Source of the DNA: Ischnura elegans
Taxonomy: Eukaryota; Arthropoda; Insecta; Odonata; Coenagrionidae
Length of the DNA: 64,000 nucleotides
Direction of reading: 5' to 3'
Assembly (NCBI RefSeq): GCF_921293095.1
Contig: NC_060253.1
Coordinates: 79,583,992-79,647,991, forward strand
Shown here in pieces: positions 11,684 through 24,537 of this stretch (position 1 is the stretch's first letter; the number at the start of each line of letters is the position of its first letter). The notes below the pieces were generated by a model. It was given only the letters and a program-made list of their open reading frames with translations, ran no database searches and had not been told where the DNA came from. The translations under genes were made by a program, and so were the position numbers.

Positions 11684-14600
11684 CTTTATATTTTTTAAAT
11701 GAATACTTACATGTGCGCTGCAATAAAGTGAAATAATTCTCCCATTCTCGGCTACATCCCTATCCTATAAATCTGTCTTTTACATGTATTATTATTCAAA
11801 GGGATATTATAAACCTATTACATCATTTCTGGTAAGGAGCAATTGTAAGCTGATTCTGCTTTAAGCATAAGGATGGGTAAAAACGTGTTTAATTCGGTAG
11901 GTCATTCATGCCCATAGTTAAAATATTTATTTGAATCTTATTATATATTTTCTTTTGTAATGGTGACAGAGTAGACGTATCCACCTTTCATGCTAATTGA
12001 TGTAAGTGTAAGAATATAGGCAATAAACTAGGTCCCAGCAACGACTTTATAGCAACTAAGATTGAACTTACTGCTGACTTACTACTAACTACTGCTGTAA
12101 GGAACAAGTTTGACTGCTTAACTGATAGGTATACTTTTGCCATCGTTCATGCACCGAAACCTTTCATTGGCGTTGAGGCTAATGTGGAGTATTTTCGTGG
12201 TAATTACATTCCCCGTGCCATGATTCGGCTCGGTTTACGTTTCTCCAAGACAGGAGGGGAGGATGATTTAGTGATGGGATTTTTCCTCTTCCGAAAGATG
12301 GGTTTCCGTGAGATATTCTCCCCACTCTTCGTCTCAAAATCCCATGCTGTTATCGGTACCGCTCACAACTCATTTCTGTGAATATGTCCGATTGAGCGAA
12401 ATTTTTCGTGTCACAAAGTCCACAGGAAGTGGTTATTTCGATAGGGGTTGGCTATTTCAAAGAATTTGAAAAACATCGCCGATTACGGGTGTTGTTTTTC
12501 GACTTGGGAATTTGATCGAACGGATATTGGGGAAGGGATAATTTGAGGAAATTCCTAATGAACTATGGTGTCACTAGCGGAAACAAATCGTGATTTTGAG
12601 AAAAATTCGAATGAATTCTAAGTTAATTTTTCCTGTAAATGTTCATTCCAGGAAAGAAATTGGAAATTTTGATTTTACATCGGAATTTCCAGTTGATGGC
12701 AGATTTAGTGGAATTGAATTATCGTGATCTATATTTTCTTCTTTGCAAGACATTATATCACCTGCCGTTTTATTAAACCTATAAAAATGTATAGGTTGAT
12801 TTTTATTGCGATATGGCAGGTTTTTTATATGCATGATTGCATGAAGCGAAAGAATCGAAGGTAACAGAACTTTTCTCATTGTATATCCTAAGGATTTTTT
12901 CCCACCTTATACGTTTTTGTTGTTAAACAGAAAATAGAAGCTTATATAGCCTTTTACTTGTAACATCTATCTGTCTGCTGCAATATTCTTTTGGATTAAT
13001 TTGGAGCAAAAGTAATAGACGTTATCGAAGATGATTTTCCACAGCAATTGTCTTTGAATTATATTTTGGGTCATTAGAAGATATTCTTCGGTACGTAATA
13101 TCTTCACCTCTTAGTATTTCGGTTCTTTTAATTTAATCTATGATTAAAAGTTGGTGACTATAATTTTTATTCATCATTTTAATTGTGCGTGTCGCGGCAT
13201 TTTGAAGATATTTTTATACATTAGATTCGGTCGAAAAACTTCTATCGAACTATTCATGCTTACATTTAGAGGGAGAATATTCATATGTATATCCATTATT
13301 CATGAGAAAAAGTTTCTTCCATAGTGCATAAATAGATGGTATAATCATAGGCATCCTCCAACGGTTGCTATCTATCGTTGGAGCACATCTTATACCCCTC
13401 ATCTTTCAGTCCTTAAATATTTCGAGGAGAAGCAGGTGGTAAGGATATGACCCTATGCAGAAGGTCTCCAGAAATTGAGGCACAGGAGCCCCTATTCGTT
13501 CCCTGCCAAAAAAATACGTATCGCCATTAGCTATAGCGTTGAGCTCTACATGGAGTTAGTTCAAGTTTATACGGCCGTGGATGCCGAATTTTGTCTTCAA
13601 AGCTCAAGTGCTTCAGTGAATTACTCCTGTTATACCTTAGAAAGGCTGAAGATTTTTGGGAGAAAGTAGGGCATTAGCATCACTTCATCATAATGTCACC
13701 AGTAGGAGCAACAATGTCGATCCATTTTTGTTGCATTTTTTACTTTTTTCTTTCCATAAGAAACTTTGCAGATCGTATTAGGATCTTGTATCTTATAAGG
13801 ATCTTACTCGGTATATAATTGATAATTTTCTCTGAAACTGTCAAAAAACAGGAGGTGATAGTTAAACTAGCTTCCTGAAATTATAGTTTAAAAAACAAAT
13901 GCACAATATTTGAGTTGAAGAAGTGGGAAGTAGCTTAAATGTCATGATACTAGATAATTTAAACTTGAATTATCTTCCCTATTTTTTGTGCAATAATTAT
14001 TTTCCAAAATACATATTTCGGTGTCTTTATGTTTGTCTTGCTAAAAACTAAGTTATTTTTGTGTGGTCATCTCACTTAGGTTAATCAGTTAAATAATAGA
14101 TACTAGTCCATGCGGTGTGCTTATCCTCCAGACTCGAGCGGAAGGCAATTTAAAAACATTTCCGTGGTTCAGATCCTGTTGAACCTTCTGATTTTCCTCA
14201 AAAACGTTATTCCTTTACTTCCTGTTAGTCAATGATTATCATGAAAATTCGCTGCTGAGCCGCAGAATACATATATCCTCTAATTATATGAGAAATCAAC
14301 ACATAAATGGCTGAATACAAAGGATATCTGTCTTCAAAAATCAAAATAACGTTAATTTTTTTCTTAAAATCTCGAGAAATATTTCAACTGCTTATTTTGT
14401 TGTCCCTCTTCCTTAATAAAAGATGTGGTTCGCCAATTTTAGGTAAAAAAATGGAATGAGGAAAGGTAATATATGTCTTTTCCATCCAAATTATCACCCT
14501 TGAAAGACATCCAACTTCCCTCTGTTACGTGGTACGTAAAATATAATCGGCAGCATTTGCCTGTATTTTTGGGTGAAATTTAATTTTTATGTTTATAAAA

Positions 14601-15032
14601 GTGTAGTTTTCCCCAATTTTCACCAAACAGTCCTGATTGTTTTTATGTAATTTTATGTATTTAATTTAGAATCAAAGTTGTTTTATGTGGAAAACAAACG
14701 AAATATCAAGCTGATCGCCATCACCCATATTACACACCCCTCCACTCAGCTCTCCAATCAGGCAGTCTTTCCATATCCTCGTGAATACCCTCTTTTAAAT
14801 CCTTATCAACTTAAACGGCGATAAATGTAAGCGTCCAAAAGGGCGCTACATATCCTGACAAAAATTCACCAGCTCTGGTGTGTGTATAGAATTTTAAACA
14901 GATCTTTCCATTTAATTATTTGTGCATGTTCAGTCACAATGGCGGTTTTTCGTGAAACGTTTTCATATTCATTTTCATATTTTGTTCACTTTATAGCAAA
15001 AGGAAATCTTAAGCTTCAGTAAAACGTTTCTA
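11684..15032. other. AT-rich stretch with nothing recognised
   Basis: No ORF longer than about 80 codons and none recognisable. No transposon ends, tandem repeats or RNA genes were seen. Confidence 0.45.
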
Positions 15033-15765
15033 TCAGAATAGTTTTTAAAAATTTCAACTTTTTTGGAACAGACCTGTTATCGATATTAAAATAATTACAA
15101 TTATTGGATGAGACTTACTTGAAAGAAAAATATACAACCCTTGAGTTTTTCAGAATGGTACTCCGCTACACTACTGCAGCTTTCCCGCGATATGTAGCCG
15201 GAAAGCTGGCAGGCATTTGATGACTGAATTGCCAAGCAATGTTAATCCAATATTAAGGGTCAATAGAGGTTTCTAACAGAATAGTTGTACGAAATTACAA
15301 ATGTTTTGGAACAGCACCATTATCGACATTAATATAATTATTGAATGGAAATTTTTACCATAAATAAATAAATGCAATCCTTGACCTGTACTACCATCAA
15401 CATTAATATAATTCAAATTATTGAATGGGATTAAATTTTTTTTAATGCAATCCTTGGCCATTTCAGAATGGCATAGCCCTATACTACTCCAGTTTTCCCG
15501 TGGTAAGTAGCCTGACAGCTGGCGGCATTTAGTGACTGAATTGCCTAGTATTGTAATCCAATCTTAAGGTTCAATAGAAGGTTTGTAATAGAATAGTTGT
15601 ACGAAATTACAATTTTTTGGAACACTACTGTTATCTAAATTAATATTATTGATATATGCAATGCGATTCACTTGAAAGAAACACATGCACTACACTCCTC
15701 CAGCTTTTCCGCGATAAGTGGCCGGAAAGCTGCCAGGCATTTAGTGACTGGATTACCAAGCGATG
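15033..15765. repeat. Degenerate tandem repeat, three units of about 244, 312 and over 177 bp
   Basis: Each unit starts with a CAGAATAG- or TAGAATAG-type block (15033, 15277, 15589), followed by TTTTGGAACA.., AACATTAATATAATT-like sequence, and a GC-richer block containing CCGCGATAAGTAGCCGGAAAGCTG..AGGCATTTAGTGACTGAATT. The middle unit is longer because it carries an internal duplication of the CATTAATATAATT..TGAATGG and TGCAATCCTTG pieces. The third unit ends abruptly near 15765. No coding region is seen. It could be a local satellite or an internally repeated non-autonomous element. Confidence 0.75.
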
Positions 15766-16805
15766 CGGGTGAGAGTGATTCACGCAAATTTCCCGAGCCG
15801 TGTGGCTGGGTCTACCAGTAGTCCCCCTCCGATGGGATACGGCTACTTGAGGCCTATCTCAAAGTGAAGAGGCGCACTTTTCGAGTCCGTTTCCGGTGGG
15901 CCCGGCGTGAAAGGGGTCTTCTCTCTCTTTCTACACATATTGAGCTCCCGCATCAATTGAGAAGAAGGAGGAGAGATGAGTGTTGGACGTTTAACCCATC
16001 ACTCCTTGACCCCTTTCCGTGCCGACTGTAGCCAGTCTCCCTTTAGGTTCTCTCCCGACCTACCCTTTTGTCCGAGATGTCTGCTTCGTGTAACGTCCGG
16101 GTGAGAGAGAGGCGAAGAGGAGAAAAAAAACCTTAAAGGACGTGAAGCAGACCCTTGTAATCGCCGTTATCAGATCGCTGACCCCATCCCCAGTAACCCT
16201 TTTCTCCTTCGCCACTTCTTGGAGTTTTTTCTCAAGGATCTGTGGCGTACCCTGCGTCCCGATGCTATTTTTCCGTCAGGGATTGCCGCATAGGTGAGCA
16301 TATGAGAGGGAAGGAAATATAATCGATCAAAGTGGTCAGGTGTCGGGTTGGTGTAGGGCATTGGTTCCCAAAGCGGTAGTCGGTCGAGGTCTCGAAAGTA
16401 GTCTTAATCCGCAGGACAAAAACTGAAGTTGCCAGTGGAAACCGATATGTATGTACAAGATGGGTAAAAGAGTCATGTTCTTCCTTAATGTGTGCTAAAA
16501 TGGTCTTTTATCCTATCACCCTTGATATTGGCCGTGGGAAAGGAGCTGAGAAAATTATGAACACCAAAGGTACCAAGTGTATGAAATCGTTTCATGCTTG
16601 ATATGGTGGAAATGCGATATATATATGATAACCGCGAATTAATAACGTTAAAATGAGAAATAATCGTATATTGTGAGTTACCATTTGCTGTTTATATCAT
16701 GGACCAAATGTATTATCATGGACCAAAGGTATAAATTCGCTGCAAAAATATCATTTTGCATGATCAGGATTCTGCCCCGGTAATACGAGAACCACTAGCA
16801 AGCCT
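15766..16805. other. Unassigned stretch
   Basis: The first 600 bases are GC-richer with no recognisable product on either strand; the remainder is AT-rich. No RNA gene or repeat was recognised. Confidence 0.4.
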
Positions 16806-18368
16806 GGGGCCGTATTCTGTAACTCCAAACCGATCGGTGCGGCACCGATTCGTCGGGTGCGACGTCACACCGACTCCCGGTAAGAAGTCGTGCGATTCTG
16901 TACGAACCCGGTCGGTGCGGCACCGACGAGAGGACGGGAGATCGTCGGTAGCCGTACCGACAGCAAAGAGGTGTCGGTACGGCCACCGACTAGTGGGTTT
17001 CATGAATTCCCCGGTGCGCATTGTACGTTTTATTTTGTTTTTACCTCATCACCGAGTAAATAATGAGGTTTTCTCCAATGTTATCTTTTTCTGCCCCTTC
17101 GAATACGCCTCTATAATTCACTGTGTCATCATCTATATTAATTACCTTGACAGAAATATAAGATAATGGTTAATAAAAATGAGGTTTGCTAACATATAAT
17201 GACTTTCTCTCATTTATGTTACCGCACTTTCACTCGCTTGTAATAGGCTTTATTTCTCTCTATCATCATTTACTTGCTCCTTTGACATAAAAAAGATATT
17301 TTTGATTAAATATGAGTTTTGCCGCAATGTTATCACTTTATATCACTCTGAATGTTGGCGACTGTTATTTCACTCAATCATCAATTTGGCGTTTCTCTCG
17401 GCATAGAAATAAGATCTTTTTATTTAAGTATGAAGTTTGCCACAACGGTATCAGTTTCTTTCATTTTTAACGGGCAACTATATTTCATTTCATCGTCAGC
17501 CATTGATTCCCTTGACGATAAAAGAAGATATTTGTTAATAAGTATGAGGTTTACCGCAATATTATCATTTTCTCTCACTTGGAATGCGCAACTTATACAT
17601 ATGTATTTCACCCAATCACAATTTATTTACTTCCTCGTCATTACACTTCTTTTAATTGCACCCAGCTCCATATTTTTATAACAATTTCCTAACTTGTTCC
17701 TCTAATATTACATTTGCATTTGAATCCTACGTTCACGTTCCATGGTATGCTATTTTCGTCTGCTACGGTGCCGATGGCATAACCTTCCGTTGATAACATT
17801 TATACGGAACTTACTTAATGACAACTATATTACCAAATCATGAATAAATAGCATTATACGGAACCAATATTTAAAAAAAGAAACTACGATCTCAAGGATA
17901 GTTTCAATAATTCATTCCAGCAACAACAATCTCCATCACATACAAACTTTATTGTGATGTTGTAATATTGTTTCCTTCGATTCTGTAGGTACAGCAATAC
18001 TACCACACATTATATAAGCATTGTTAACAACTTATCCAATATCGTTTATCTTAATCTAGCAATAAGTCGTAATTTCCGCAAATAAAAAGATTGAGAATGA
18101 CGACAACAAACTGTGCCAATGAGTCTTCACTTGTTTTTACCCTTCTTTCATTGGTGGAGACACGTGAAACTTCGGATATATTCGGATTTTCCCTGTTTGG
18201 GAAGGAAGGGGAACCGTACCGACTGGTTTGAAACCGACGACCTTACAGAATCGCTGAAAGTGTCGTCGTCGGTGCGGAATCCGTTGTCGGTACGGTTTGA
18301 TGTCCAGTCGGTGGGCTTGAAAGGGAAACCGACCGGTGCAGCACCGACGAAATACAGAATACGGCCCC
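16806..18368. mobile_element. 1.56 kb non-autonomous inverted-repeat element with GTCGGT-rich ends
   Basis: The ends carry a perfect 16 bp inverted repeat: GGGGCCGTATTCTGTA at 16806-16821 and its complement at 18353-18368. Both subterminal zones (about 16830-17000 and 18205-18350) are packed with short palindromes built on GTCGGT/ACCGAC, such as GTCGGTGCGGCACCGAC near 16911. The AT-rich middle holds a tandem array, annotated separately. No transposase fragment is visible, so it is presumably mobilised in trans. Clustered subterminal palindromes are a known form of transposase-binding sites in cut-and-paste elements; applying that here is inference. No clear target duplication was found and the superfamily is not assigned. 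Confidence 0.75.
17050..17600. repeat. About 120 bp tandem array inside the inverted-repeat element
   Basis: At least five diverged units. The repeated block reads approximately ATGAGGTTTGCCGCAATGTT ATC and recurs near 17060, 17178, 17310, 17430 and 17543, a spacing of about 114-132 bp. Between blocks a CACTNNNNTTT..CATC motif and an AAAA(A/G)A(A/T)GATATTT motif also recur. The array lies wholly between the two GTCGGT-rich ends, so it is part of the element. Short ORFs crossing it are not credible genes. Confidence 0.7.
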
Positions 18369-18371
18369 TGA

Positions 18372-18430
18372 CTTGAAATCGAGATATCCCGGTTTGAACC
18401 CTGGTCGCATCAAATGATTCATTTCCGCAC
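18372..18430 (+). repeat. Possible tRNA-like box B remnant beside the element
   Basis: ATCCCGGTTTGAACCCTGG resembles an RNA polymerase III box B (GGTTCGANNCC) with one change. The matching box A-like TAGCAAGCCTG lies directly left of the 1.56 kb element, near 16797-16807. One reading is that the element inserted between boxes A and B of an old SINE. The match is weak and could be chance. Confidence 0.25.
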
Positions 18431-19803
18431 TTAATGCCCTTGGTTGGTGTTTGTGTATTTTCTGTCCTGCCTGTCACTGCGTTTATAGCCACTTGCTAAT
18501 GCGGTGCTGTAAAAGCGCTGGGAAACTTAATTATTATTGGTTGAGATATTGTGACGTGGCCCTTAAATCAGTTTAAGGCTGAGTTTTCACTGTGGAAGTG
18601 ACATTCATGCAGGAAATCGAGTGCATCGGCTTTCAGATCCTATTCCCTGGAATCGAAATCAATCATTGATAGACATACACGTAGAGCACTTTTGGTATTT
18701 TCTGCATCTGGGGCTGCACCGTACCTATCTATCGAGACCGTATATGAAGGAAATTTCGTTTCATACGTTAGTGTTAATTCAACTCAGATCCAAAACAGCG
18801 GATACATTCGGATCGAAAACGTGATAAATTCTCGCTGATTGGTTACGTACGTTAAGAGCAAGCAAAGAGAGGCGTTTACTTTTGTTAGTTCGCCATTCGC
18901 CTTTCTTTAATCGCTTCTACTTCATGAGAAGAAAATAACTATCATGGATTACATTTAGTTATTAATGAAGTAGTCCTCTACAAATGAGGTAGGAAATTAG
19001 TCGTTTCCTGAATGAACGTCGATGATTTTTTTCCCGCTACCCTTCCTTGTAACGTTTAGAGCTGCTGTAACATGTTATGACGTGGCTTTAATGCTTATGA
19101 TTTTTGTCTTATTATTTCGCCTTATGGCTCATTCGCAGTAGTTGGCACAGGCGTCCTCTAGAACAGTAAGATTGCCCAAACTCCTTTTTATATCTACTTG
19201 CCTGTTTTATTCAGCCGTATCAAAGAACAATGTGCTTTTATACGGTCTTTTAGCTCAGTCTCGCTCATTAAGGAATGTTTTTCCCAGTCATTATAATCGT
19301 TTGATGTGGGCATCTTTCAGAATGTCTTTAAGGAGGTTCATTCATTTTCCTTTTTTAATTGGGTCTTAAATGATCTTAAATCTGCTTGTTCACGACTCAT
19401 CAAAAGTTCCTAGACATCACTATCTTGCGACGGGGATTTGAGTCAAATTATTTATTGTCTTTTTGTTTCCTTTCAAAATACTGAAAGCTTTTGAAAGAAC
19501 AGTTCTTTTTAGTTTTCGAAATATTTTATTTCCTCGCAATGACAATGGTTCCTAATTGGTATTTTACTCCTTCTTCTCAACTTCTTTCCTAATGGATTGA
19601 TATCTAAATGCTGTGAATCAAAATTGTTTTTTTTCCGAGGCAGTCGAAAGATTCCTATTCAGGGTAGACATTTTATTCTAGATAAATTGTCCCTATTTAT
19701 CGATAACAATTATAAATTTCTGCTAGATTTTAAACTCTGTGAAAAAGACAAAATTAATGAAGTGAAAAATTCTACCATAGCATGGGAAGGGGACTGCAAA
19801 AGG
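18431..19803. other. AT-rich stretch with nothing recognised
   Basis: No recognisable ORF, RNA gene or repeat boundary. Confidence 0.4.
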
Positions 19804-20734
19804 TTTCCGTTCCTCTAAAGCAATTTAATTATGAATATGATGCATTGCTTCATTGTGATACATTGTTAAGCTTGTCTACACAATGTGATCTGGGTAGGCA
19901 TTCTATGAAATAAACTCCCTCTTATGTTAAATAAAGCGATTGTATCAATTATTTCGAAGTAATGCTCTTACGACAATTATAGTTTAACTAAATGTCCTTT
20001 TCTCCCTAGGAAGTATAAAGTTTTCCTACATTATTAAGTGTAATGATATTAAACCTCTTCATTATAACTGAGTACTCTTCTCATTTTTTATGCGTTACAG
20101 TTCGTGTATAAGGGTTTCTGTTCCACTAAAGTGATTTAATTATGAATATGATGCATTGCTTCATTGTGATACATTAATTGAGCATGTTCAACACTATATG
20201 ATGTGGGTAGGCACTCTATGATAAAAATCCTCTCTTGCATAAAATTTAGAGATTTGTACTATCAATTATTTTGAAGCGATACTTTTATGACAGTTTTAAT
20301 TAACTCAAGTGTTTTTCTCCCTAGAAAGTATAAAGTACTCCTAAGCGTATCGATATCTTTAAGCGTAACGATATTAAGCCTGTAATTATTTTCTTCAGAC
20401 TTGACTTTATGGAATCTACTTAACGTAATGAAAAGTAAATACAACTTTGTAATTTCACATAAATATTTATTGTGAGACCTAGGTTTCGACGTGTCAGGTC
20501 ATCATCTGGTACCAATGCATAGAAAACACAGTAAGTAAATTTTTTTCCGCTTTCTGTGTATTTGTATCGGATTTTTTTTGCACATGCCACGTCGAAATCT
20601 AAGTCGTACATTAAATATTTATGCGAAATTTTTCTTTACAAGTTTTCTTTACTTTTCAGGATCATAAACCTTTTCATTATGACTGATTACGCTGTTCTCG
20701 TTTCTTTTATGCCTTACAGTTCATGTATAGCGGT
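19804..20734. repeat. Tandem duplication, period about 311 bp, second copy interrupted
   Basis: The first copy runs 19804-20114 and the second starts at 20115. Both begin with TTTC(C/T)GTTCC(T/A)CTAAAG and share an almost identical AATTATGAATATGATGCATT block. The second copy is split by about 290 bp inserted after GATATTAAGCCT. Its remaining part (from about 20665, AAACCTTTTCATTATGACTGA) matches the end of the first copy. The first copy therefore serves as an empty-site reference for the insertion. No coding potential was seen. Confidence 0.8.
20382..20671. mobile_element. Insertion bearing an inverted pair of hammerhead-like motifs (Penelope-like remnant)
   Basis: The ends are defined by comparison with the intact first copy of the surrounding duplication. 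TAAGCCT (20375-20381) and TAAACCT (20665-20671) are likely target duplications with one mismatch. Inside, 20431-20493 and 20588-20657 form inverted arms ending in AAAAGTAAAT/TTTACTTTT. The minus strand of the left arm has CAGAUGA, a helix II GAC...GUC, GAAA and CCUAGGUC. The plus strand of the right arm has CACGUC, GAAA and UCUAAGUC. This resembles the type I hammerhead motifs described for Penelope-like elements. The conserved U of CUGANGA is A in the left motif and the right arm lacks the CUGANGA box, so neither is likely to be active. Confidence 0.6.
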
Positions 20735-22809
20735 GGTGGAAAATATGCATTTTTGATAAAACGTGCACCGTTCCTTCACGAGGACTGCTTATTCATTTCA
20801 GTTCCCTAATACATTGCCCTCATCCTCCTCCCCTCTTGTCTATATCTCTCTTCGACGTCCACGTGAAGCTTTTTTATGAGCTTCCCATGGCTGCTGTTTT
20901 TTCCCACAGCCAACCGGCGGGTTCCCTGTTATTCTATCGTGGGCGTTCGTGTGCAAGAATAAAAACTACCTCTCCCTGCCCTTTTTTTCGTGCGCCGGTT
21001 GCCTAGGACAACCCCTTTCGCCGTATCATAGAACGGGAAGCATGCCCTGATGATTAACGGCCCAATGGAAAATATTGGTTCCATTGCGTCAGCTCAAAGG
21101 TGGATAGGTTGCGGAAACTGTTGGAGAGTGAATAAAAACCACATGCGAGCCCAAGGAAGTGTATTGTGTCCGTCGTGTGTTCGAGCCTGTTTGTACAGAA
21201 GCGTCGCTCAGAAAGTCCATTAGTAAGCCAGGTGACTAATATCCACCTAGGCCGCTTCTAAATTGATGTGCCACTCAATATAAAAATGAGCCACGAGTGT
21301 CTTTAAGGAAATGGGCAGGGAAATTTTTTCGATCTCAAACCTCCGATGGTGGATTACAACTCCAAAATTAGAAAAGGGTAAGGGAAGAAGCCCTCAAATA
21401 TTTATGGTGACTTGATACATTTCTCAATTAATAATCCTGAGGAGGGAAAATAACTACATCTGGTCATCATTTAGCGAAGTTTGTGTATGCGTTCATGTTC
21501 ATCTTCCCCTTGTTATAAAATGCCTATAGATTTTCCTTGTGTTGGGCAGTAGTATTGAATATGACAGCGATTAAAGAGAATTAATGTTACCAGCACTGAA
21601 TGATTGCATAAAAATGAAAAGGTAATTGAAATATTCATATACAGTGAGTTGCAAGTACTTTTGGTACGCGGTGTAGTCTCTCGGAGCGATTTCTTTAAAT
21701 CATATTTTCTTCAAAGAAAAATATGCCAAAAAAACTAAATGGGTGCCAGTCGAAGAAAGTGCTTAATTTTTATTAATTTTAACTTGATTATATTTTAATA
21801 TCGACAATTGTTTTTATTCTCCTTCAATATCTTCTCTCCTTATAGTAGAAATCCCCAGAGTGCCACAAATGTTATACAACATATCCCATTAATTTCTTGC
21901 AATAGTATTCTGAGGTTGTCTCATTGGATAATGATTTAACTTATTTTTTTATATCTTAAGTCGAAAATCTTTATATAATTAGCTGTCACTCCATATGGTC
22001 GAATGGCGCACAAAGTTATAAAGAAAGATTGTCATTTTCTATTACAATTGTCGTTTTCCTTACCATTGTTACCGTTTCGTAACGTCAATTCCTTAACAAG
22101 TTCCTGTATAGTCTTCAAAGTCTTAACTACAAATTTGCATGAGTATATATTTCCTGTAGAATTCATTTACAATTTACAAGCTAATGAATATTCTCTTATT
22201 ATTAGCTAAAGCGATACATATATTTTATTTCAAGTTTCCCTATGTTATTACTTACTGCTTATTTCCTTTAAAATTTTATTCTAAAGTATGTTCCTCTCCT
22301 GGGAATTTATCCATTTATTTCCGCGACTAAGAGCTATTAGTCGCAGAACAAGCAATACTTGTGTTTTTTTTAAATTCCTTGTGACACACTAAACATTGAT
22401 TCCACGACACCTCAAGCCTTCTGTTTACGAAGGGAGGAAGAAAGCGAGAAAAAAATTAATCAGTTCCCACGGGCAGTATTAGGAGATTTTATCCCCTTCA
22501 TATTTTTCAATCGATTCGTGTCTTATATCCCGGAGGCGAGCGCACAAACTGAGTCGAACGGAGAGAAAAAAATTATTCCGGGAAATCCCTCATTTAAAGG
22601 CTTATTTCTGTTCCCTTGGGACGCCCAGTGCTTGTCTCACCCCTGTCTCTTCATCGGATTTCCTTTTGTCTTACTTCTCATCTTCCTTCTCTTTCTCCCT
22701 TCTGGCTTTATTCCCTCTCTGCACTCCTTTCATCTCTTTCATATCCACTAATCTCCTTCCTTTTCCGCTACCACGGCCAAGCCAAGGGCCGCCACGCGTC
22801 AAGTTAACA
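20735..22809. other. Unassigned stretch with a pyrimidine-rich patch
   Basis: A CT-rich segment at about 22610-22770 opens short ORFs with serine/leucine/phenylalanine-rich products that I take as compositional. The rest is AT-rich with no recognised feature. Confidence 0.4.
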
Positions 22810-23476
22810 ATCGGCGCAAAAAAAGGTAGAACGCAGAACTTTAAGCATTTGTGTGAAATTCTGCCGAAGCTCCATAGGGTCGTATATTATATCACTTTGC
22901 TCATTGTTTATTCGTCTACAAAAAATGAATCATCAAATATTGCTAAATGAAGAAACCATTTTGGTGGCGTACATTGCAGCGGGGTGATTTTCGTCTTTGT
23001 GGTTTATTTTTAGCAAGAGAAAAAATTTCATCATTTCCTAAAATAAAAAGTTTGTTGAACTTTTTTCCATATAGCATGCGTAACATCGATATTATGCATA
23101 TTCTACACCTCGGAAATTTAAATCTACCTTTAGGCATTTAAAAAAATAAAAAAATCGGTAAAATTTAATTTTAAAAATCTATATGTAATGTGAAGATGTC
23201 GTTGTCTTCATAAAAAACAATGAAGTGCACCAATAAAATATTTTGCCCGTGACGAGATGAATGAAACGACCGTTTCGCCGTTCTCATAGCTTTTCACGGT
23301 TTCTTATTCACTCTTTTGACCGTAGAAGTTAAACGTTTACGTTTAAACAATGGTTAATAATTAGTCAATAATCCAGTCGAATTAAAAAAATAAGTAATAC
23401 GATGTATTACACGACCCTATGGAGCTTCGGCAGAATTTCGTATAAAAGTTCAGCGTTCTACCTTTTTTGCTCCGAT
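22810..23476. mobile_element. 0.67 kb inverted-repeat element
   Basis: Arms of about 75-85 bp at 22810-22893 and 23402-23476 are inverted copies. The matched blocks include ATCGG.GCAAAAAA, GGTAGAACGC.GAACTTT and TTCTGCCGAAGCTCCATAGGGTCGT (long near-identical match near 22859-22882). The interior carries antiparallel ORFs of 64 codons at 22943-23141 that resemble nothing known. No transposase remnant is visible. Target-site duplications are not clear. It is most simply a MITE of unassigned class. Confidence 0.7.
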
Positions 23477-24267
23477 GATAGTCGTTCACGTTCCTTTTTC
23501 ACTCCACTAAGCATTGGCTATTATGATTCCTTACGCGTCGTTCTCTCGGCATATAAATAATCTGGTTCTCATGAGGTGGAGGCCGATTCAATATTTTGAA
23601 ATAGTCAATGGTTAAATGGTCATTACGAGCTTATTTTAGGTAGGTTGGTTAGGTTAAGTGCTTAATTTCGGCATGAACGGCGTTCCGGCACCTCACTCAA
23701 AAAATAGGAAAAATAAATAAGATATCGTTTTTTATATTTCGTATAACATGATTCCTCATTGTAATTTTTTATGCAAATTTAAAAAAACCGGAATTTTTAG
23801 GGGGGGGAGGGGAACCGACACTCGGAGACGCGCACGTAGGAAAATATTTAAAAATCGCGTGGATTAAACGTGTCGGTATGTTTTCCGGTATTACCAACTT
23901 TTAGAAATTTTGCACTTCGTAGGTTGCTGTGTGGTTACGAAAAAATGCCGCTTAAAAAGGAAGAAAATTAGTTTCTTTTGAACATTAATTGCCTTTGAAA
24001 GAATGAATTATTTTTAATAAAATGAAAGCTGAAATATGAAACTATAAATTTGATTGAATATGAACAATCGATAAGTAATAATGACATCCACTACTCCATT
24101 TCTTTTCCGCTAACACGGCTATGTCACCCGATGTCAACTCACCCTTACGCGGTCCCTCCCATTATGATAGCCATAATGTATATTTGGATGTGGCACAATA
24201 TGAACGGTACTCTCGATTTCGATATCGAGAGGGTCTCTAGCTATTGATTGATTACGCATCCGTAGAA
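23477..24267. other. AT-rich stretch with nothing recognised
   Basis: Includes a short G run near 23802 and two TTAGG pentamers near 23636-23656 that are not a telomere array. Confidence 0.4.
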
Positions 24268-24537
24268 CACTTTTTTAATCAGAAAACTAAAATGGAAAAC
24301 AATGCTGTGGAATCTCCCGCCAAAAAGAACCTCTTGATTTCGGTGTTTTATCGTTTTTAACTTGGAGTAGTATAATTTATATAAATATTCTGAGTAGGGA
24401 AATAATTAGAGAAAATAATATTCATTTAACTAACGCAACGCATAAACGTAATAAAAATATTTCTTACAAATACTTTATGTGTAGGATTTATTTGTTTACA
24501 AATCTCATTTTGAATTTATTTTGTTTTGAAATGGAAG
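24268..24537 (+). repeat. Dispersed repeat copy 1
   Basis: Shares ordered blocks in the same orientation with 35417-35684: AATCTCCCGCCAAAA, TTTTATCGT-like sequence, TAACGCAACGCATAAA and ATTTATTTTGTTTTGAAA. The intervening sequence is diverged. No terminal inverted repeats or coding region were found, and the element class is unknown. Confidence 0.55.

Noticed and set aside
23636..23660. TTAGG pentamers suggesting insect telomeric repeat
   Set aside because: Only two irregular occurrences, not an array.
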